From assembly GCA_011109175.1 (NCBI GenBank), contig RDEW01000038.1:7616-71615 (forward strand): a stretch of 64,000 bases of DNA, read 5' to 3'. The notes under the pieces are model-generated. The model was not told the origin of the DNA, did not search any database, and was given only the letters and a program-made list of their open reading frames with translations. This stretch comes from Dicyema japonicum (Eukaryota > Dicyemida > Rhombozoa > Dicyemidae). Shown here piece by piece: positions 1 to 11,010 of this stretch. Within the stretch, counting starts at the first letter, position 1, and every line of letters begins with the position of its first letter. A program made the position numbers and the translations under genes.

Positions 1-515
1 ATGAGAGGGCCCCATATACCACATGCATAAGAGATGCATGGTTCAATGTATTTTTTATATATGGTGCTCAAAACAGTATGATTTCCGTTCTTCCATAAGT
101 CTGTGAGGCATTTCAGAACATTGGTTTTTTTTCGCATTTTGTTATTATATTTTCAACATGGAGCGATAATGACATGTGCATGTCAAAAGTCACCCCAAGA
201 TTTTCTGAAAGGAATAGCTTTATTGTTTGCCTTCAGTTCTACCGTCGTCTTCCCAGTCTCTTTTCTTAAGTAAATAGGTTTGTGACGGACTTTTCACTGC
301 TGAAAGGTAGGCGATCCTTCGATAGCCATTCGTCAAGACGGTCAAGATTTTGCTACAATCTCGAAGTGGTGATCTAGATGTTCTGATCACGTGACGCTAT
401 TATGATGTCGTCGGCATAAGTCAGAATAGTATCCTTTTCGCGTCTGGTGTAGGGAGGTCTGCCATGAATAGGCTGAATAAAACTGGTGACAAAGGGATCT
501 ATAAGGAACACCATT
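1..515 (-). pseudogene. Non-LTR retrotransposon RT fragment (family A)
   Basis: Read on the minus strand this block holds broken pieces of a LINE reverse transcriptase: a degraded GVPQGS-type motif, then a YADDII catalytic box near 400-430, then downstream RT/thumb sequence. The same family recurs on the minus strand at 35380-35900 and on the plus strand at 51290-52150, with recognisably similar DNA throughout. Stops and frameshifts break every frame. It abuts a plus-strand RT fragment at about 515. Confidence 0.7.
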
Positions 516-1565
516 AGGAGAAGGCAAAGACGTTACCGAAGCAACGAAAGATGTTCAGAACCAGTGAAACATTTTTGAAGAGTGGCTTGGAGCAAATCAC
601 CTTGTCCGTCGAAATCCACCGTCACTTTTTTCACGTCCTACCGCGCCAACTAAATTATCAGCCAATTTTAACAATTCATGAAGTCATTAGCAATTCATGA
701 AACATCCCAAAAATTCTTGGAGTCATTTTCGACCAACTAGTCTCTTTCTCGAAACATGTGGAGGAACAATTTACAATAGCCTCTTGCAAAATCAACATAC
801 TAAAAGCTGTGTCAGGCCATTTTTTCGGGCAAAGCAAAGAGGCTCTAAAACCATCATATAAAAACAATTCATTCGAATAAAATTACCTATGCAAGTCCTT
901 GTTGGTCAACCTCTGCTTCTTTCACTTCTATTAACAAACTACAAAAAGTCCAAACATCGCTTGATGTCTCAAATCAACCCCCATTGATCATCTTCACTGG
1001 GAATCAAAGATTTTTCTAATTGGAAACCATTTGGAAATGAGAGCTCTGCAGTTCCTCTCCCAAGCATACAGCCCAGACCACCCTGATCACTCTCTATGCA
1101 AACCCCAAAACAAACGAAAATTATTATGACAACCAGTGATCTTTCCCGAATGCTATCATCCATTCCTTCGGAACCAATGACCGGGGTCGTCTGAAACAGA
1201 TAAACAATTTTGTTTCTACGATAACTATCCGAAGACTCGATGATAAAAAAATACTACACGGCCCCCTCCTCCTATAGAACATTCAGAATACTCTCCTCCG
1301 AAGGACATCCAGGTAAACCTGACTCGTCTACGATGTGGGTACCATTTTTTTCTACCAGTGTACGATGTCTCTGTTCCTTTGCAACACGAGTTAACAACAA
1401 ATCATGAATTAACACAGTTTTCGTTTATAATGGCAGAACTGACCGATCTTTGGGAGCGAACTGCATTTGCTGCGTCCTATTTAATAGCTGCTGACTTCCT
1501 ACGGGGAAGTAATCAACTAAATCCGTATTCATTAACTGTAATAGTCTCACTCACTCTTCTGTAAA
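515..1565 (+). pseudogene. Non-LTR retrotransposon RT 3' half (family B), degenerate
   Basis: This stretch parallels 46560-47570 in order and sequence: the region after the RT catalytic box, then the C-terminal part ending in a segment like LTDLWER...YLIAAD. Frames are broken repeatedly, so it is a dead copy. The better preserved copy at 45466-47611 shows what this was. ORFs on the opposite strand here are shadows. Confidence 0.75.
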
Positions 1566-1899
1566 AAGCCATCCTATTCAGTTCGAAACACAAGTTATCA
1601 CTCCTGAACGTTTCTAGACTCATGAATACGCAATTTATTTTTCAGTATTTTAATTTTGTCATCAATCAAAGTAGAAATTCTAGCAATCTCACCCTTTTTA
1701 AGACATATTATATCAGAACGAACATAAAACATCCAACGTTTTTTGTTTCAATACATTTTTTGAATCATGTTAGAAAAATTATTAACCAGATAATGATTTT
1801 TTTAATTTTGTAATTTTTTTCCAACGTACTTGCTATAAAATTACTCCACACCGTAAACAAAAAATTCCACTCTGACGGAAGAATCAGTTTTGAAGAGCC

Positions 1900-2345
1900 A
1901 ATCTCAGAAGGTATGAGGTACAGCATCTTGTTCTCTTCGAAGATTAGTGTGACAAACGTGACACAAAGTCATATATATTTTTGGTTCAGTTTTGGTCCTT
2001 TGCTGGTGATAGATTTTTCCAGTGTTCTTTGGAGACCAGTGAATGTTCTCCGTATGTGTCTGCTGTTAGTGGATTCAAATAATGGGAAGGTTGAATGGTG
2101 TTGATCAAGCGATTGTCTGAGATATTGTAAGCTCCTCATTTCAAGGTGGTCACCGAAAGTCAGGATTTCGACTCCTAGTGTAAGTGTCCAAAGAGAGAAA
2201 ATTTCAAACATCCAGTTACAGCTCTCAATCTTAATTTTGACCTGCTGCAGCTTTTGTAAGTAGGAGAGTGATTTGCATGGGGCCCTGCTTGGTGAGGCAT
2301 AATTCAGTGTCGTCCTGATGAATTGCTTGTAACAGGAGCGTCAGA
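1900..2345 (-). pseudogene. LINE RT C-terminal fragment (jockey-like)
   Basis: The minus strand encodes a degraded version of the C-terminal region typical of jockey-type LINE reverse transcriptases: a segment on repeated tries of the RT product (LTLGVEILTFGDHLEMRSLQ at about 2205-2110), followed by a histidine- and proline-rich tail. About 80 codons are open at 1969-2211; upstream sequence to about 2345 continues in other frames. No catalytic box is present. Confidence 0.5.
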
Positions 2346-2719
2346 CACACCTCTTGTTGAATTGTCTCCGGTTTGTTGTAAATATTGTAATTGAGGATTT
2401 TGATGTGGATGGAGACATCAAGTTGTGATCATCCAGTAAATTCAAATATGTTATGACACTATTTGAGGACAATTGAACGCTTTTATCACTCATGCAATTA
2501 TAAGGTCATGTAATTAAATTTACAGTAAAAATGAAAATAGTTCTTCGTCCTTCCATGGTAGATTCGACGTGAATAATTATTATTGTTCCAATTTAAAATC
2601 ATATTTTACATGAAATTACAAGTATTCAGAACAGCTTAAGTATCATTATTTTCCGGAGAGGGTTATTTTATAATAATTTTAACAACAATAATAACAATTT
2701 ATTAACGAGAGTTAAGGAG

Positions 2720-3325
2720 TTTTCTGGAGGGTATTACATCTTAGTCCAAGCATAAGGCTTGAACTCCACATCTGGACCTTTCCTCAATTTTTAAAATTTA
2801 ATGTCTCTGTTAATCATTACTTTGCTAGTGTTAACCAATAGAAATGTCTTTCTATTATTCCATGCTGAGATATTCAAGCAGAATGCTTTCCGAGAACTCT
2901 ATTTTGTTCAAAGTGAAGTTATAGATTAACTACAGCAATGGCTACTTGCATGTCTACACATAACCAAACTGAGATTTAACTTTTCAACTGCAGCAACTAT
3001 AGTATACACTATGGAGCTGGAATTGCTTTGGCTGATGATACCAGACTTGTCCTCCAATTGCTTTCATTAAAGATTTACGATTATTTAATTACGATATCTG
3101 AACAAATGCACAAATACGTTGTTTATCATCACTATGTCTTTATGCCAAAAGTGGATTATTTTCGAATTTTCGTCACTTTATGCCATAGATCTGGCAGCTA
3201 TTTCTCATGCTCCCTCTCCGGAATCGAACCCTGATCCCCGTTAACAGTTGTAACTATGGTAAGTCACTACTTCACTTTCAAAAGTGATTGATATATCACA
3301 GACACTCCCGGTGATTTTTTTAGTA
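2720..3325 (-). pseudogene. Degenerate 18S (SSU) rRNA copy
   Basis: Read on the minus strand, long stretches follow the universal 5' and central domains of eukaryotic 18S rRNA in the right order: the helix ending ATCAGGGTTCGATTCCGGAG (about 3240-3215), then GAGGGAGCATGAGAAA, then GGAGGACAAGTCTGGT (about 3057-3040), AATTCCAGCTCCA, TTGCTGCAGTTGAAAAG and CAGCATGGAATAATAGAAAG (about 2870-2850). The 530-loop segment that should read GCCAGCAGCCGCGG is altered (ATCATCAGCCAAAG), and many G/C positions have become A/T, so it cannot be a working rRNA. It covers roughly a third of the molecule; no 5.8S or 28S sequence was seen beside it. Confidence 0.82.
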
Positions 3326-3512
3326 AGACATATACATTGGGTAAATACTATGATCAACCACATATGGAGATTGTGATTCAGTTTGATGATGTGGCGATTG
3401 ATCTAGCAAAGAAGGAAATGAGGAGAACCGGCATCACTATAACTCTCCTAAGAATAAAAAGGCCCTGGAAGATCAACGAATTAAACAATTTAATTTACAA
3501 AGGATATTATTA
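3306..3512 (+). other. Unidentified open segment
   Basis: One frame stays open for about 68 codons from near 3302 to a TAA near 3511, with an acidic/basic composition that looks coding (a segment MEIVIQFDDVAIDLAKKEM lies at 3363-3419). It begins beside the 18S remnant and has no start codon at its left end; a methionine occurs at 3363. I do not recognise a family. It may be an exon of an unseen gene or a transposon fragment. Confidence 0.25.
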
Positions 3513-3559
3513 AAGCTAGATGACTAATTACTATTTAGGATTATATTTAATTCAAATCA

Positions 3560-3800
3560 ACACGTGTTTCTTATGTTAGATACGTCTTTGCCGCAGTCAG
3601 CATATGTATTTGAAAACTATTTAACGAGGATCAGAAGATCAGCTATTCCTTCTAGACGACCAGAAGACGGACCGGACCACATCTTATCTTGTCCTGATCC
3701 GCCTTCGAGTTTTACATCACATCAGTTAAATCTGATGAATCTTTGGGAGTACTTAATTTTGGTAATTACTTTTCTGTTAGGTATCTATAGAATCAATAAC
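3560..3800 (+). pseudogene. LINE RT C-terminal fragment (family B-like)
   Basis: The translated segment around 3655-3760 (DHILSCP followed by a stretch ending NLMNLWEYL) resembles the cysteine/histidine tail at the end of the family B RT, which reads LTDLWER at 1441 and 47490. It is an isolated fragment without RT catalytic motifs. A related snippet, CTTCTAGACGACCA, reappears at 29065. Confidence 0.4.
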
Positions 3801-3879
3801 TTTATTGTGTTTCCGACTCAAAAATATTTTATAAATTCAAAAATCAAATCGATTGAAGAAAATTGTAGTTAAAGCTACG

Positions 3880-4880
3880 AGCATGAGAACAAATGTCCAC
3901 AATATATATGATTCTAACTTTGGTGTGCATAAACATTAATAAATAGGTTCGAGTTAAAAGGACTTTGGATCATTCGTGGTACTGGTGCATTATAGTACCC
4001 CCTATGTAATTTTTCTTATTTTTCTAAATTTAATAATTTTTATCGCTAATAGATTGGTTTAAGTGCTAGAAACAACTTGCCCCACATATCACTCTAAATC
4101 ACCGCGAGACTGGCGTTGAAAGGGGCAAAAAAGGGCGACCTTGACATTGGTCCCCCTGTTCGGAGGAAAAATGAAATTTTTAATTTTGTCTAAAAACGTG
4201 ATTGGCGTTGCAGGGGGAAAAAACTATGGGTATTGTTGCAGTATAGTACCCCCCCCCCTAACAATTTTTTGATCATAATTTTTTTAATTATTTTCTATAA
4301 TTTTACGTAAAGAGTTTTATTTAACCTTGTTACACTGGGCATGCTACAGGATTGGGGCTTATTACCTGATCTTTCATCAGAAAAATGTGCGAAATGTGAA
4401 GGAAATTTAAAAATACGGATAAAATAGACAAAAAAGACAAAGTACTTCAGGCGTTGTATAAAATGCAGAAATAATTGCTTTGGAGGTAGTACAAGTGCTT
4501 TGGTACTATAATTCACCAAAACCTCATTCGTTGCGGGTAGATAAGTTTAAGTCCCAAATAATCTAATTGAGGTTGTTTTAAATATGTTAAATTAGTAGAT
4601 AAAAATCCCAAGGGAAAATATGTTGTGTTGGAATTGCAAGACTTAAAAAAATATTAATTTATAGAGTTTTCTGACCATTAACGTCACTTTCCCGACCAAG
4701 CTTTGATAGTTTCTTCTCCAGAATATGAGCAATAATCCTTGTGTAAATGAAAGAGCCCAATATCAAAAGGCGTTCCTCATTGGTAATACCACCGCAAATA
4801 TTATTTTTTGAGTCATATGAAAAGTACTTATATATCACTAGCTGGGAAGTCCGTTTCACACACAGCTAATTCCAGTGGGG
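3880..4880. other. Gene-free stretch with a duplicated C-tract motif
   Basis: No coding sequence could be supported. A motif ATAGTACCCCC occurs twice (about 3991 and 4242), the second with an 11-C homopolymer, each followed by AT-rich sequence. The ORFs here are short and AT-driven. Confidence 0.5.
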
Positions 4881-4939
4881 AAAGCTTTATTGTTTTTCAA
4901 TTCACAAGACATGAACAGACAGACACAGAAAATTAGTAT

Positions 4940-5170
4940 TTTATTATATAATAATAAATAAATTAAATCATTCCAAAGACAAAAAAAAACAAAAAAAAAC
5001 TAACTCCTTGATCCTGACGGGTTCCAGCGATTCCATAACTTGTCTCCAGGTAACGAAATTGTCTCCTGATGGAAAAAATAGTTGGATCCAATGACGCCAT
5101 CAGAGGGAAGGAAAATAAATTTTAAACTAACTAGCCACATACCATCACATGGCGTCACACGGCTAAAACA
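4940..5170. repeat. Interspersed repeat (CTAACTCCTTGATCCTGACG family)
   Basis: A roughly 200-bp unit starting ATTCCAAAGAC, continuing CTAACTCCTTGATCCTGACG, then GGATCCAATGACGCCATCAG and a region with ACTAACTAGCCACATA. Related copies lie at 44110-44370 and 44980-45115. One copy follows a LINE RT C-terminal fragment, so the unit may be a LINE 3' UTR; it could also be a separate non-autonomous element. Confidence 0.65.
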
Positions 5171-5417
5171 AATATAGATTATTATGTAATTTTTTGAATT
5201 TATCATGGAAATTGTGTTATGTAATCAAAAACATTAGTTTCAGTATTAAAACACATATTTTTAATTAAGTTTAAAACTAAAGGTAAATGGAAAGTTTCAT
5301 TTTTTAAACTTTCCCTATTCGTGTCTGACAGCTTTAAAAATAAATAATATCATTATATGGATTTACATTGTGATTTAACAACGTGAATATAAATAGATGG
5401 ATAATCGTTTTCGGTAA

Positions 5418-5621
5418 ATGGGCCTGCTGAAAGAAAAGAAAATTGTTTTTGGAGAAGACATTATTAGTTCAAGATATGCAAATGATTATGACAATGATTG
5501 GTTAAGAAGTTCTGACTGTACGTGGTTGGGCGATGCAAAAGCTCTTTACTATGATGACTACAGAGTCATTTCATGTAAGACGGATGAATTCAACGTTCAC
5601 TTTACAGAATTTAAAAATTAG
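5418..5621 (+). CDS. Hypothetical 67-aa protein
   Basis: An open frame of 67 codons with non-repetitive, charged and aromatic composition (several DYDNDW/YYDDY-type clusters) between AT-rich flanks, with an AATAAA-like signal about 60 bp past the stop. No upstream exon could be joined in frame: the candidate 20-nt intron after ATGGATAATCGTTTTCG gives the wrong phase. I do not recognise it. It might be a small gene or the last exon of one. Confidence 0.3.
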   Translation: MGLLKEKKIVFGEDIISSRYANDYDNDWLRSSDCTWLGDAKALYYDDYRVISCKTDEFNVHFTEFKN

Positions 5622-5699
5622 ATAATTTATGAGTTGGTGTTTACACTTTTTTTCTCAATTTTTGGTTTTTGGAAAACTGAATTAAATAAATCAAAGAAA

Positions 5700-7570
5700 C
5701 ATTTATGTCACATTTCAACTTAAGAATACAAGTAACTCACTTCCCGTCGCTTGGCCACCCCCTGGATGATCCGGTCTGTTAGATTCCTCCACACTCTTCT
5801 CGAGAATGCGATTGTTCTGAGGTTGTCTAGATCATCTACGTTTTCTATTGCCATTTTAACATGTTTTAGATCAATGTTCATTATTGATGGCAAAATTTTT
5901 CGTGGTTTCTCTCCAAAAGCCCCTGAACAAAAGAAGAATGATTCCACAATATCGTCAGCAGGAAGGGCATGATTCATCCGTAATATGTGTCCAAATAATC
6001 CCCATCGGGTCTCTGTAATAATTGTATCCAAATGCTTCGATTTGCAAACTGTGTATAGGTGTTGGTTTTTGACCACCATTGGATAGTGAACCCAGTAGAG
6101 ACCTTAGCTGTTTTCTGTGAAAAAACATTCAAGTTATGTCACATATCCGAGTTTGTAACCACGTTCCCGAGATGTGAGTATGGTAGGACGAAAGTATTGT
6201 ATATTCGTACCTTTACTGGTCTTGAAACATCAAAGTATCTTAGCAATGTCGATTTTAGTCTCTTCAGTGCTATTGTTGACAGCATCTTTCTCCGCTGAGC
6301 ATCTTCCAGATCGCCAAATAAAGTCCCGACTTTTTTTATCTCCTCATATCTTAACTGTAAGTTTGCTTTCTCGTTTGATTGTGATAAGCTCTGTTTTTTG
6401 TTCATTTTCAGGAACCATTCTCCAAATATTGCAGGAGCATGTTAAGAGCATCCTATCGATGTCCTCAGTAACAAAGTCTAAGTCATCAGCATATATTAAC
6501 TCCATGATAGAAGTAGGACCAATTTTAACTCTCAGATCCCGGAGAGCAGGTCCCAGATAAACGAAAAAGAGAATTTGTAATATTGAGTCACCTGGTGGAG
6601 TGCCAATGTGCGTTTTTAATTTGCGAGAACTCTCTGAGACAACCCAGACTTCCAATTTGTGTTTGAAAGTAGAACCCACATGTTGTTCAAGTGTTTTTTC
6701 ATGAAGTAATCGTACCCTTGTTTTTATATCCCTTAAATGGAGTTCCTTTTATATTTTAGTACTGTCTTCTATTCTCTATGCTTAAATCTTTTTGTGATTT
6801 CGATAAAATATCAATTTGTTTGTCATCTAAACGAGTCGATGCTGACTTTATGAGGTATCAGCAACAATGACCTTGCAATGTTTCTAATTCCTTTTGAGAC
6901 TAGGTCCAGCGATCTTTAGGTAGAATTTTGAAACAAATGCATGACCTTCTTAGTGAATCTCTTACGTGTAGCATCCTGAGTCCATTAATGTACATTTAAG
7001 ATTACGGCGACAGATTAAGTAATCTATCTGACTGTAGATGGTGACTGTCCATTATGATTTTTCCCCTGTCCCACCCAGGTATTCATATGTCTTGCCGGAT
7101 GTTTAAATGCCGTGTTGCACAGAAAAAGATCAAATGAAGAGAAGTTAGCCAGAGCAGCAGCATTAAGGTTCCTCATTCCTCTCTATGTACTCCAATGAAA
7201 TTTTCATCTTTACGTCGTGTTCCCACTTTTGCGTTCCAATCTTCTTCAAGAAAAGTGAGGTGGGAAACACGTATATCCTCCACCACCACGGCAAGATTCG
7301 AGTAAAAATTTTCAATTTCATCAGGACATTTCATTGCTATACACATTTTCATGGACGTTAATATTTTCCGAGACGTTTTCCTGGTCATTAATTGTAATAT
7401 TGGAATCCTGTGGACTCTCAGTACTTATTAATAGAGTTGGTATATCTTTTATGGATCGCAAAACGTTGTCCACTGTCGACATTCTGGGTTACGGAATATT
7501 ATCCTTTATGGTCCTACTAGTTTGTCTAAATTTCTGTTTAGCTGAGACTCGAGCGACTAAGACTCCATAA
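5700..7570 (-). pseudogene. Non-LTR retrotransposon (EN + RT), broken
   Basis: Reading right to left: endonuclease remnants at about 7570-7000 (a segment DEIENFYSNLAVVV then LTFLEEDWNAKVG, matching the APE-endonuclease motif GDLNAKIG of copies at 33.4 and 52.4 kb), an RT block at 6680-6340 with GTPPGDSILQILFF and the catalytic YADDLDF, and a C-terminal block at 6400-5720 with RWGLFGHILRM. The order EN-RT-tail is normal for APE-type LINEs, but frames change several times and the middle is shortened. This family C tail recurs at 10.6, 18.3, 22.4, 34.9, 44.7, 58.5 and 59.7 kb. Confidence 0.8.
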
Positions 7571-7889
7571 CGGACTAGATACTTGGTATGAATTCTTCGA
7601 ATAGAAGAGGAAATTCCTCTATCGTTGAATGTCGCAAGTACGATTTCTCCAGGGTGTGTTTTAGACATTCGTGAGGAACGTCACCACCTCAGAATATGTT
7701 TGTAGAAGTTTCAAAAAATTCAAACCTTCCTCGTTTTGATTATTAAGACTATCAGAAATTAAGCTAACTAACATTATTCCTCTTCAGGGCTGATGGTTTT
7801 ATCTAATTTAGGGATAGTTGGAAGGGGCTCTCAAAAAGCATTAACTGCACTTTTACCCAAGGCCATATTAGATATAACTCCGTTCAGAC

Positions 7890-8175
7890 ATGGAACACAC
7901 CTTATTTAAGTAAAGAACAGTTGTGATAACTAGTCGTAGAGGGAGAGCCAATTATTGCTCTTCACTTCTTCCTTTTTGTAACTCGTATGTCCATTATAGA
8001 CGATGTCTTGTATGTCCCGGGTCTGCAGTGAAATATTCACCGATGACGGTGTTACTCGTCAAGTCAAAGCATCGTAGATGCGTGGAATCTTTAACCGGAG
8101 TGTGCAGCAGTGAGATTCGAACTAGGGGCCATCAGGCCTTTTGCCCGACACTCGTTAAACTGTGTCAAAAGTATT
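7890..8175 (-). mobile_element. tRNA-derived SINE, most complete copy
   Basis: On the minus strand it begins (about 8170) with a tRNA-like head: a D-arm-like AGTTTAACGAGTG, an anticodon-like hairpin CGGGCAAAAGGCCTG and a B box TAGTTCGAATC. A body follows with AGATTCCACGCATCTACGAT and ACCGTCATCGGTG, and then the conserved tail segment ending at about 7890. The same body appears at 17225-17555, 17930-18150 (minus) and 60500-60640. Internal RNA polymerase III promoter boxes are the expected drivers of such elements. Confidence 0.75.
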
Positions 8176-8486
8176 GACGGTAAAAAATTTATATTCTGAT
8201 TGATAATTCTCTTCTTCCTCCTTAAAACAGATGATTATTTAATTTCTCCAACGTTTTGATCGAATTGGATTCGAAAACTAAACGTGGTGTCTCAAAGCTT
8301 ATTTCTGAAACTGTTCATCCGATATCTCCCAGTCCGTTGTATCATACTGGAACGGCTGGGACATAAAATTATAGGCAAAAAACAGTTAGTACCACAAATA
8401 ACATCACCACCTCAACTTTGAGACCAATATATTATTCATAGTCCAAATAAAAAGTCAAAGATTTGATAATAGCAAAATGAAATCAA

Positions 8487-9934
8487 TTAATTACTATCAA
8501 TCAGAGTTCTCAATTTGTTTACGAGATTCTTCCTCATCTTATACTGAGCCTTCCCTCTGAATCTCTCGTTTGGCAAAAGAGAACCTCTACCCAATTCCCC
8601 GAACCTATATCTTATTACAACAATCACCATTCTCCAAAAGACTCGAGTACATTTTTTGGTGCCTTAATTACAAAAGATATCTCATCACTTCCAACACTGA
8701 TAAACATCACAACATCCTAAATATATTACAAAACAGAACTTTTTTGATTCCTGCTAAAATGCAAGACATGTATATCTCATCCCCTTCAGTTCTACACATA
8801 TAAACAACCAAGACCGGTGGTGATCCAAAAAGGCGGTCCCGTTGTTGTCCACATCTTCAGCCAATCTTCCAGCTAATTCTTTTAGGAATGAAGACATTAT
8901 CTAAAGTTGTATTCAACACAACTTTTTTGTTTTGCTTACATAGTTGATCCATTTTATTAATTTGCTCCACGTGCTCGGGTTGGCCACATCTTTGTATAAA
9001 TGTGTGCTTACTTTAGAACTCGATTGAGTTGTAATTCGTGATCAAGCAGTGACGATAATCTGTCGATAACTCTCTGACCAGCAATGAAAAATAGATTGAA
9101 TCCGCTCTTCTTAAGTTCCCCTCCCAGAATCTTCACGGCTTGAAGTTGCGATGTGTTAGTCACGTGTGTTCCACAACACATATTCACATCAATTCCAGAA
9201 ATGTCGACAACCCTAATTTGACCCTGGTGATCCTGAGGAAGACGACCTCTCAACTACCGATTAATGGACAAGAATACAGAAGGATCAAGTTCATTTTGGT
9301 CGAAATTTTTGACAACAATAGGAATTTGATCCCTTATCTTTTCATTGGCGGCATTTTCCAGTTCAGTCAGCTTTTCCTGTGGCAATTTACCACATTTTAA
9401 TGTAATAGTGGTTGATTTAGTAAGTAAATCCCTTAACTATAAATTTAGGCTTAAAAACCACGAAGTCGTCTCAAATCCATACATTTGAATGGCCATTCCT
9501 GTGATCAAATGTTGGGCTAAAATATAACTGATTTTCATACCAGAATGTTGCTGCATGTGATCAAATCTCCTTTCCCAGTCCAATCGGACTAAGACAGTCT
9601 TTCCTATTTCAATGTATGATTTAACGTAGTGAATGGCTCTAGTTCCCCTTTTTATTACATAAGCCACTTCGACGTCATCAATCTGAGTTATAAAGGTTTG
9701 TTACAGTTCCGAAATCGCTTGGCTAACGTAATTATAAATTTTACTTGACCTCCTCCTTCTGGAAATAAGATTGTGTCTTCAAGGACTACTTCCCATCCTT
9801 TTAACTCGACAATTCGCTTGTACATTGCAACAGATCCATCGAATTCATCACATGAGACAACACGGGTCTCCAACTGCATATTAAAAAATATCAAATACCT
9901 CTTTTTTGAAGGAATCGTTTTGACAGAGAAACAT
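8487..9934 (-). CDS. AARSD1: Alanyl-tRNA editing protein AARSD1 (AlaX-type)
   Basis: A trans-editing hydrolase that removes serine or glycine wrongly attached to tRNA-Ala in the cytoplasm. Eleven GT-AG introns of 22-27 nt (for example 9874-9898, 9723-9744, 9683-9704) must be removed; the remainder is 1191 nt, giving 396 aa, close to the roughly 410 aa of animal AARSD1. Start chosen at 9934 because exon 1 (MFLCQNDSFKKE) fits the family N-terminus. Visible motifs: LEDTILFPEGGGQ, the zinc-site histidines in RFDHMQQHSAQHLIT, and the second metal site NMCCGTHVTN, followed by LKCGQPEHVE and HRTEGDE of the C-terminal domain. The first motif reads HSAQH where many animals have HSGQH; the histidines are kept. 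No frame damage is seen, so it looks functional. Confidence 0.95.
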
Positions 9935-10559
9935 TAAACACGTTTGGAAAGTTTTATTATAGTTTTAATAGATATTTAATTAATTTAATTTCAATTAATA
10001 AGTTTTGATTTTTAAATTTATATCGTTATTCTTGGTGATGTCTGTTTTTAGAAAAAAATGAGTTTATGTACTTAACGCAACATGAAGAAAACGTTCAAAC
10101 GAAATGCGAGAAGATCAATTTTTTGAAGAATCTCCTAGGATTATGAAAGTAGGAATCCATTCGGTCTTTGAATCACCATAAATAAGGTAAATCGAGCTGT
10201 ATCCCATACCATGCGCATCATGGGGTTTTTATCTCTTAGACTAAATTTTTTAGGATCCCAACCACCCATAAAAGCGATCTTAATCTGACTAAACAGTGGA
10301 CGTCTGGAGTGAATCGTTCGGTGCTGACATCTCTGGAGGCCTTAATTCGGAGAAATGGTGGCATTTTCTCTTATATCGTAAAGGTTCGGACTTGTGGGGA
10401 AACCGCGCCAAGCTGAGGGCTCTATACTTGGGATCACTTATTTTAATTAGTTCTGGTTTAACAGTGATCTTGGATTTAATAATAATAACGTTGATTCATT
10501 AAAAAAATCACTCTTTTTCTGAGAGTTGATGAGCACATTGCTAGTAGAAAAATTGTCCC
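9935..10559. other. Intergenic, no supported gene
   Basis: AT-rich sequence upstream of AARSD1. A 68-codon open frame at 10296-10502 has no recognisable family and no support from splice structure. Confidence 0.5.
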
Positions 10560-11010
10560 ATCTTGTGCAATGAAAAATAAGCACGTATCTCTTGATCTCC
10601 AGATTCGTTTACATAATGCATTTATACAACTAATCCTTCTATATAACTTAGGAACGTGGAGATCGTCGAAATCAGATCTCGAAAGGATTGACCGTAGCTA
10701 CAAAAACCCGTTGATAAAATCCTATGCATTTGATTGCCAACAATATATAAAACTAGACTTCATAAGTAATGTAAATGTGGGGTCGATGAGCAGGGAAGTG
10801 ATGGAATAACGTTGACTAATGTTTGAACATGCTCTTCGTATGGGTGATGTGATACCATGCAATCTTATGGAAGACTTTTATTTAACCAAGATGGAATTGG
10901 GAGGTTATAGACGGCAGAGAATTGCATCTCTTCTTTGTCTGGTTCATAATTATGTTCTAATTGGGGAAAACTGAAAACAATTGACGATCTTGGTGTAATA
11001 AGAAACAACC
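10560..11010 (+). pseudogene. LINE RT C-terminal fragment (family C)
   Basis: The plus strand encodes the late RT region: a segment LQIRLHNAFIQLILLYNLGT (try of a typical post-catalytic LINE block), and after a frame change LFEHALRMGD, the counterpart of LFGHILRM in other copies. The product then runs into stops. No endonuclease or catalytic box is present. Confidence 0.7.

Noticed and set aside
3205-3245. GGTTCGATTCC on the minus strand as a tRNA T-arm/B box
   Set aside because: The flanking sequence follows 18S rRNA, where the same GGTTCGATTCCGGAG occurs; no tRNA fold surrounds it.
4242-4262. The C homopolymer as a functional element
   Set aside because: A single tract in AT-rich DNA next to a similar shorter motif; no structure or conservation that I can show.
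6174-6560. A 128-codon plus-strand ORF as a gene
   Set aside because: It is the complement of the minus-strand LINE RT with a clear YADD box.
8090-8170. A functional tRNA gene
   Set aside because: The D-arm, anticodon-like hairpin and B box are those of a decayed tRNA-like SINE head; no proper acceptor stem, and the sequence continues into the SINE body.
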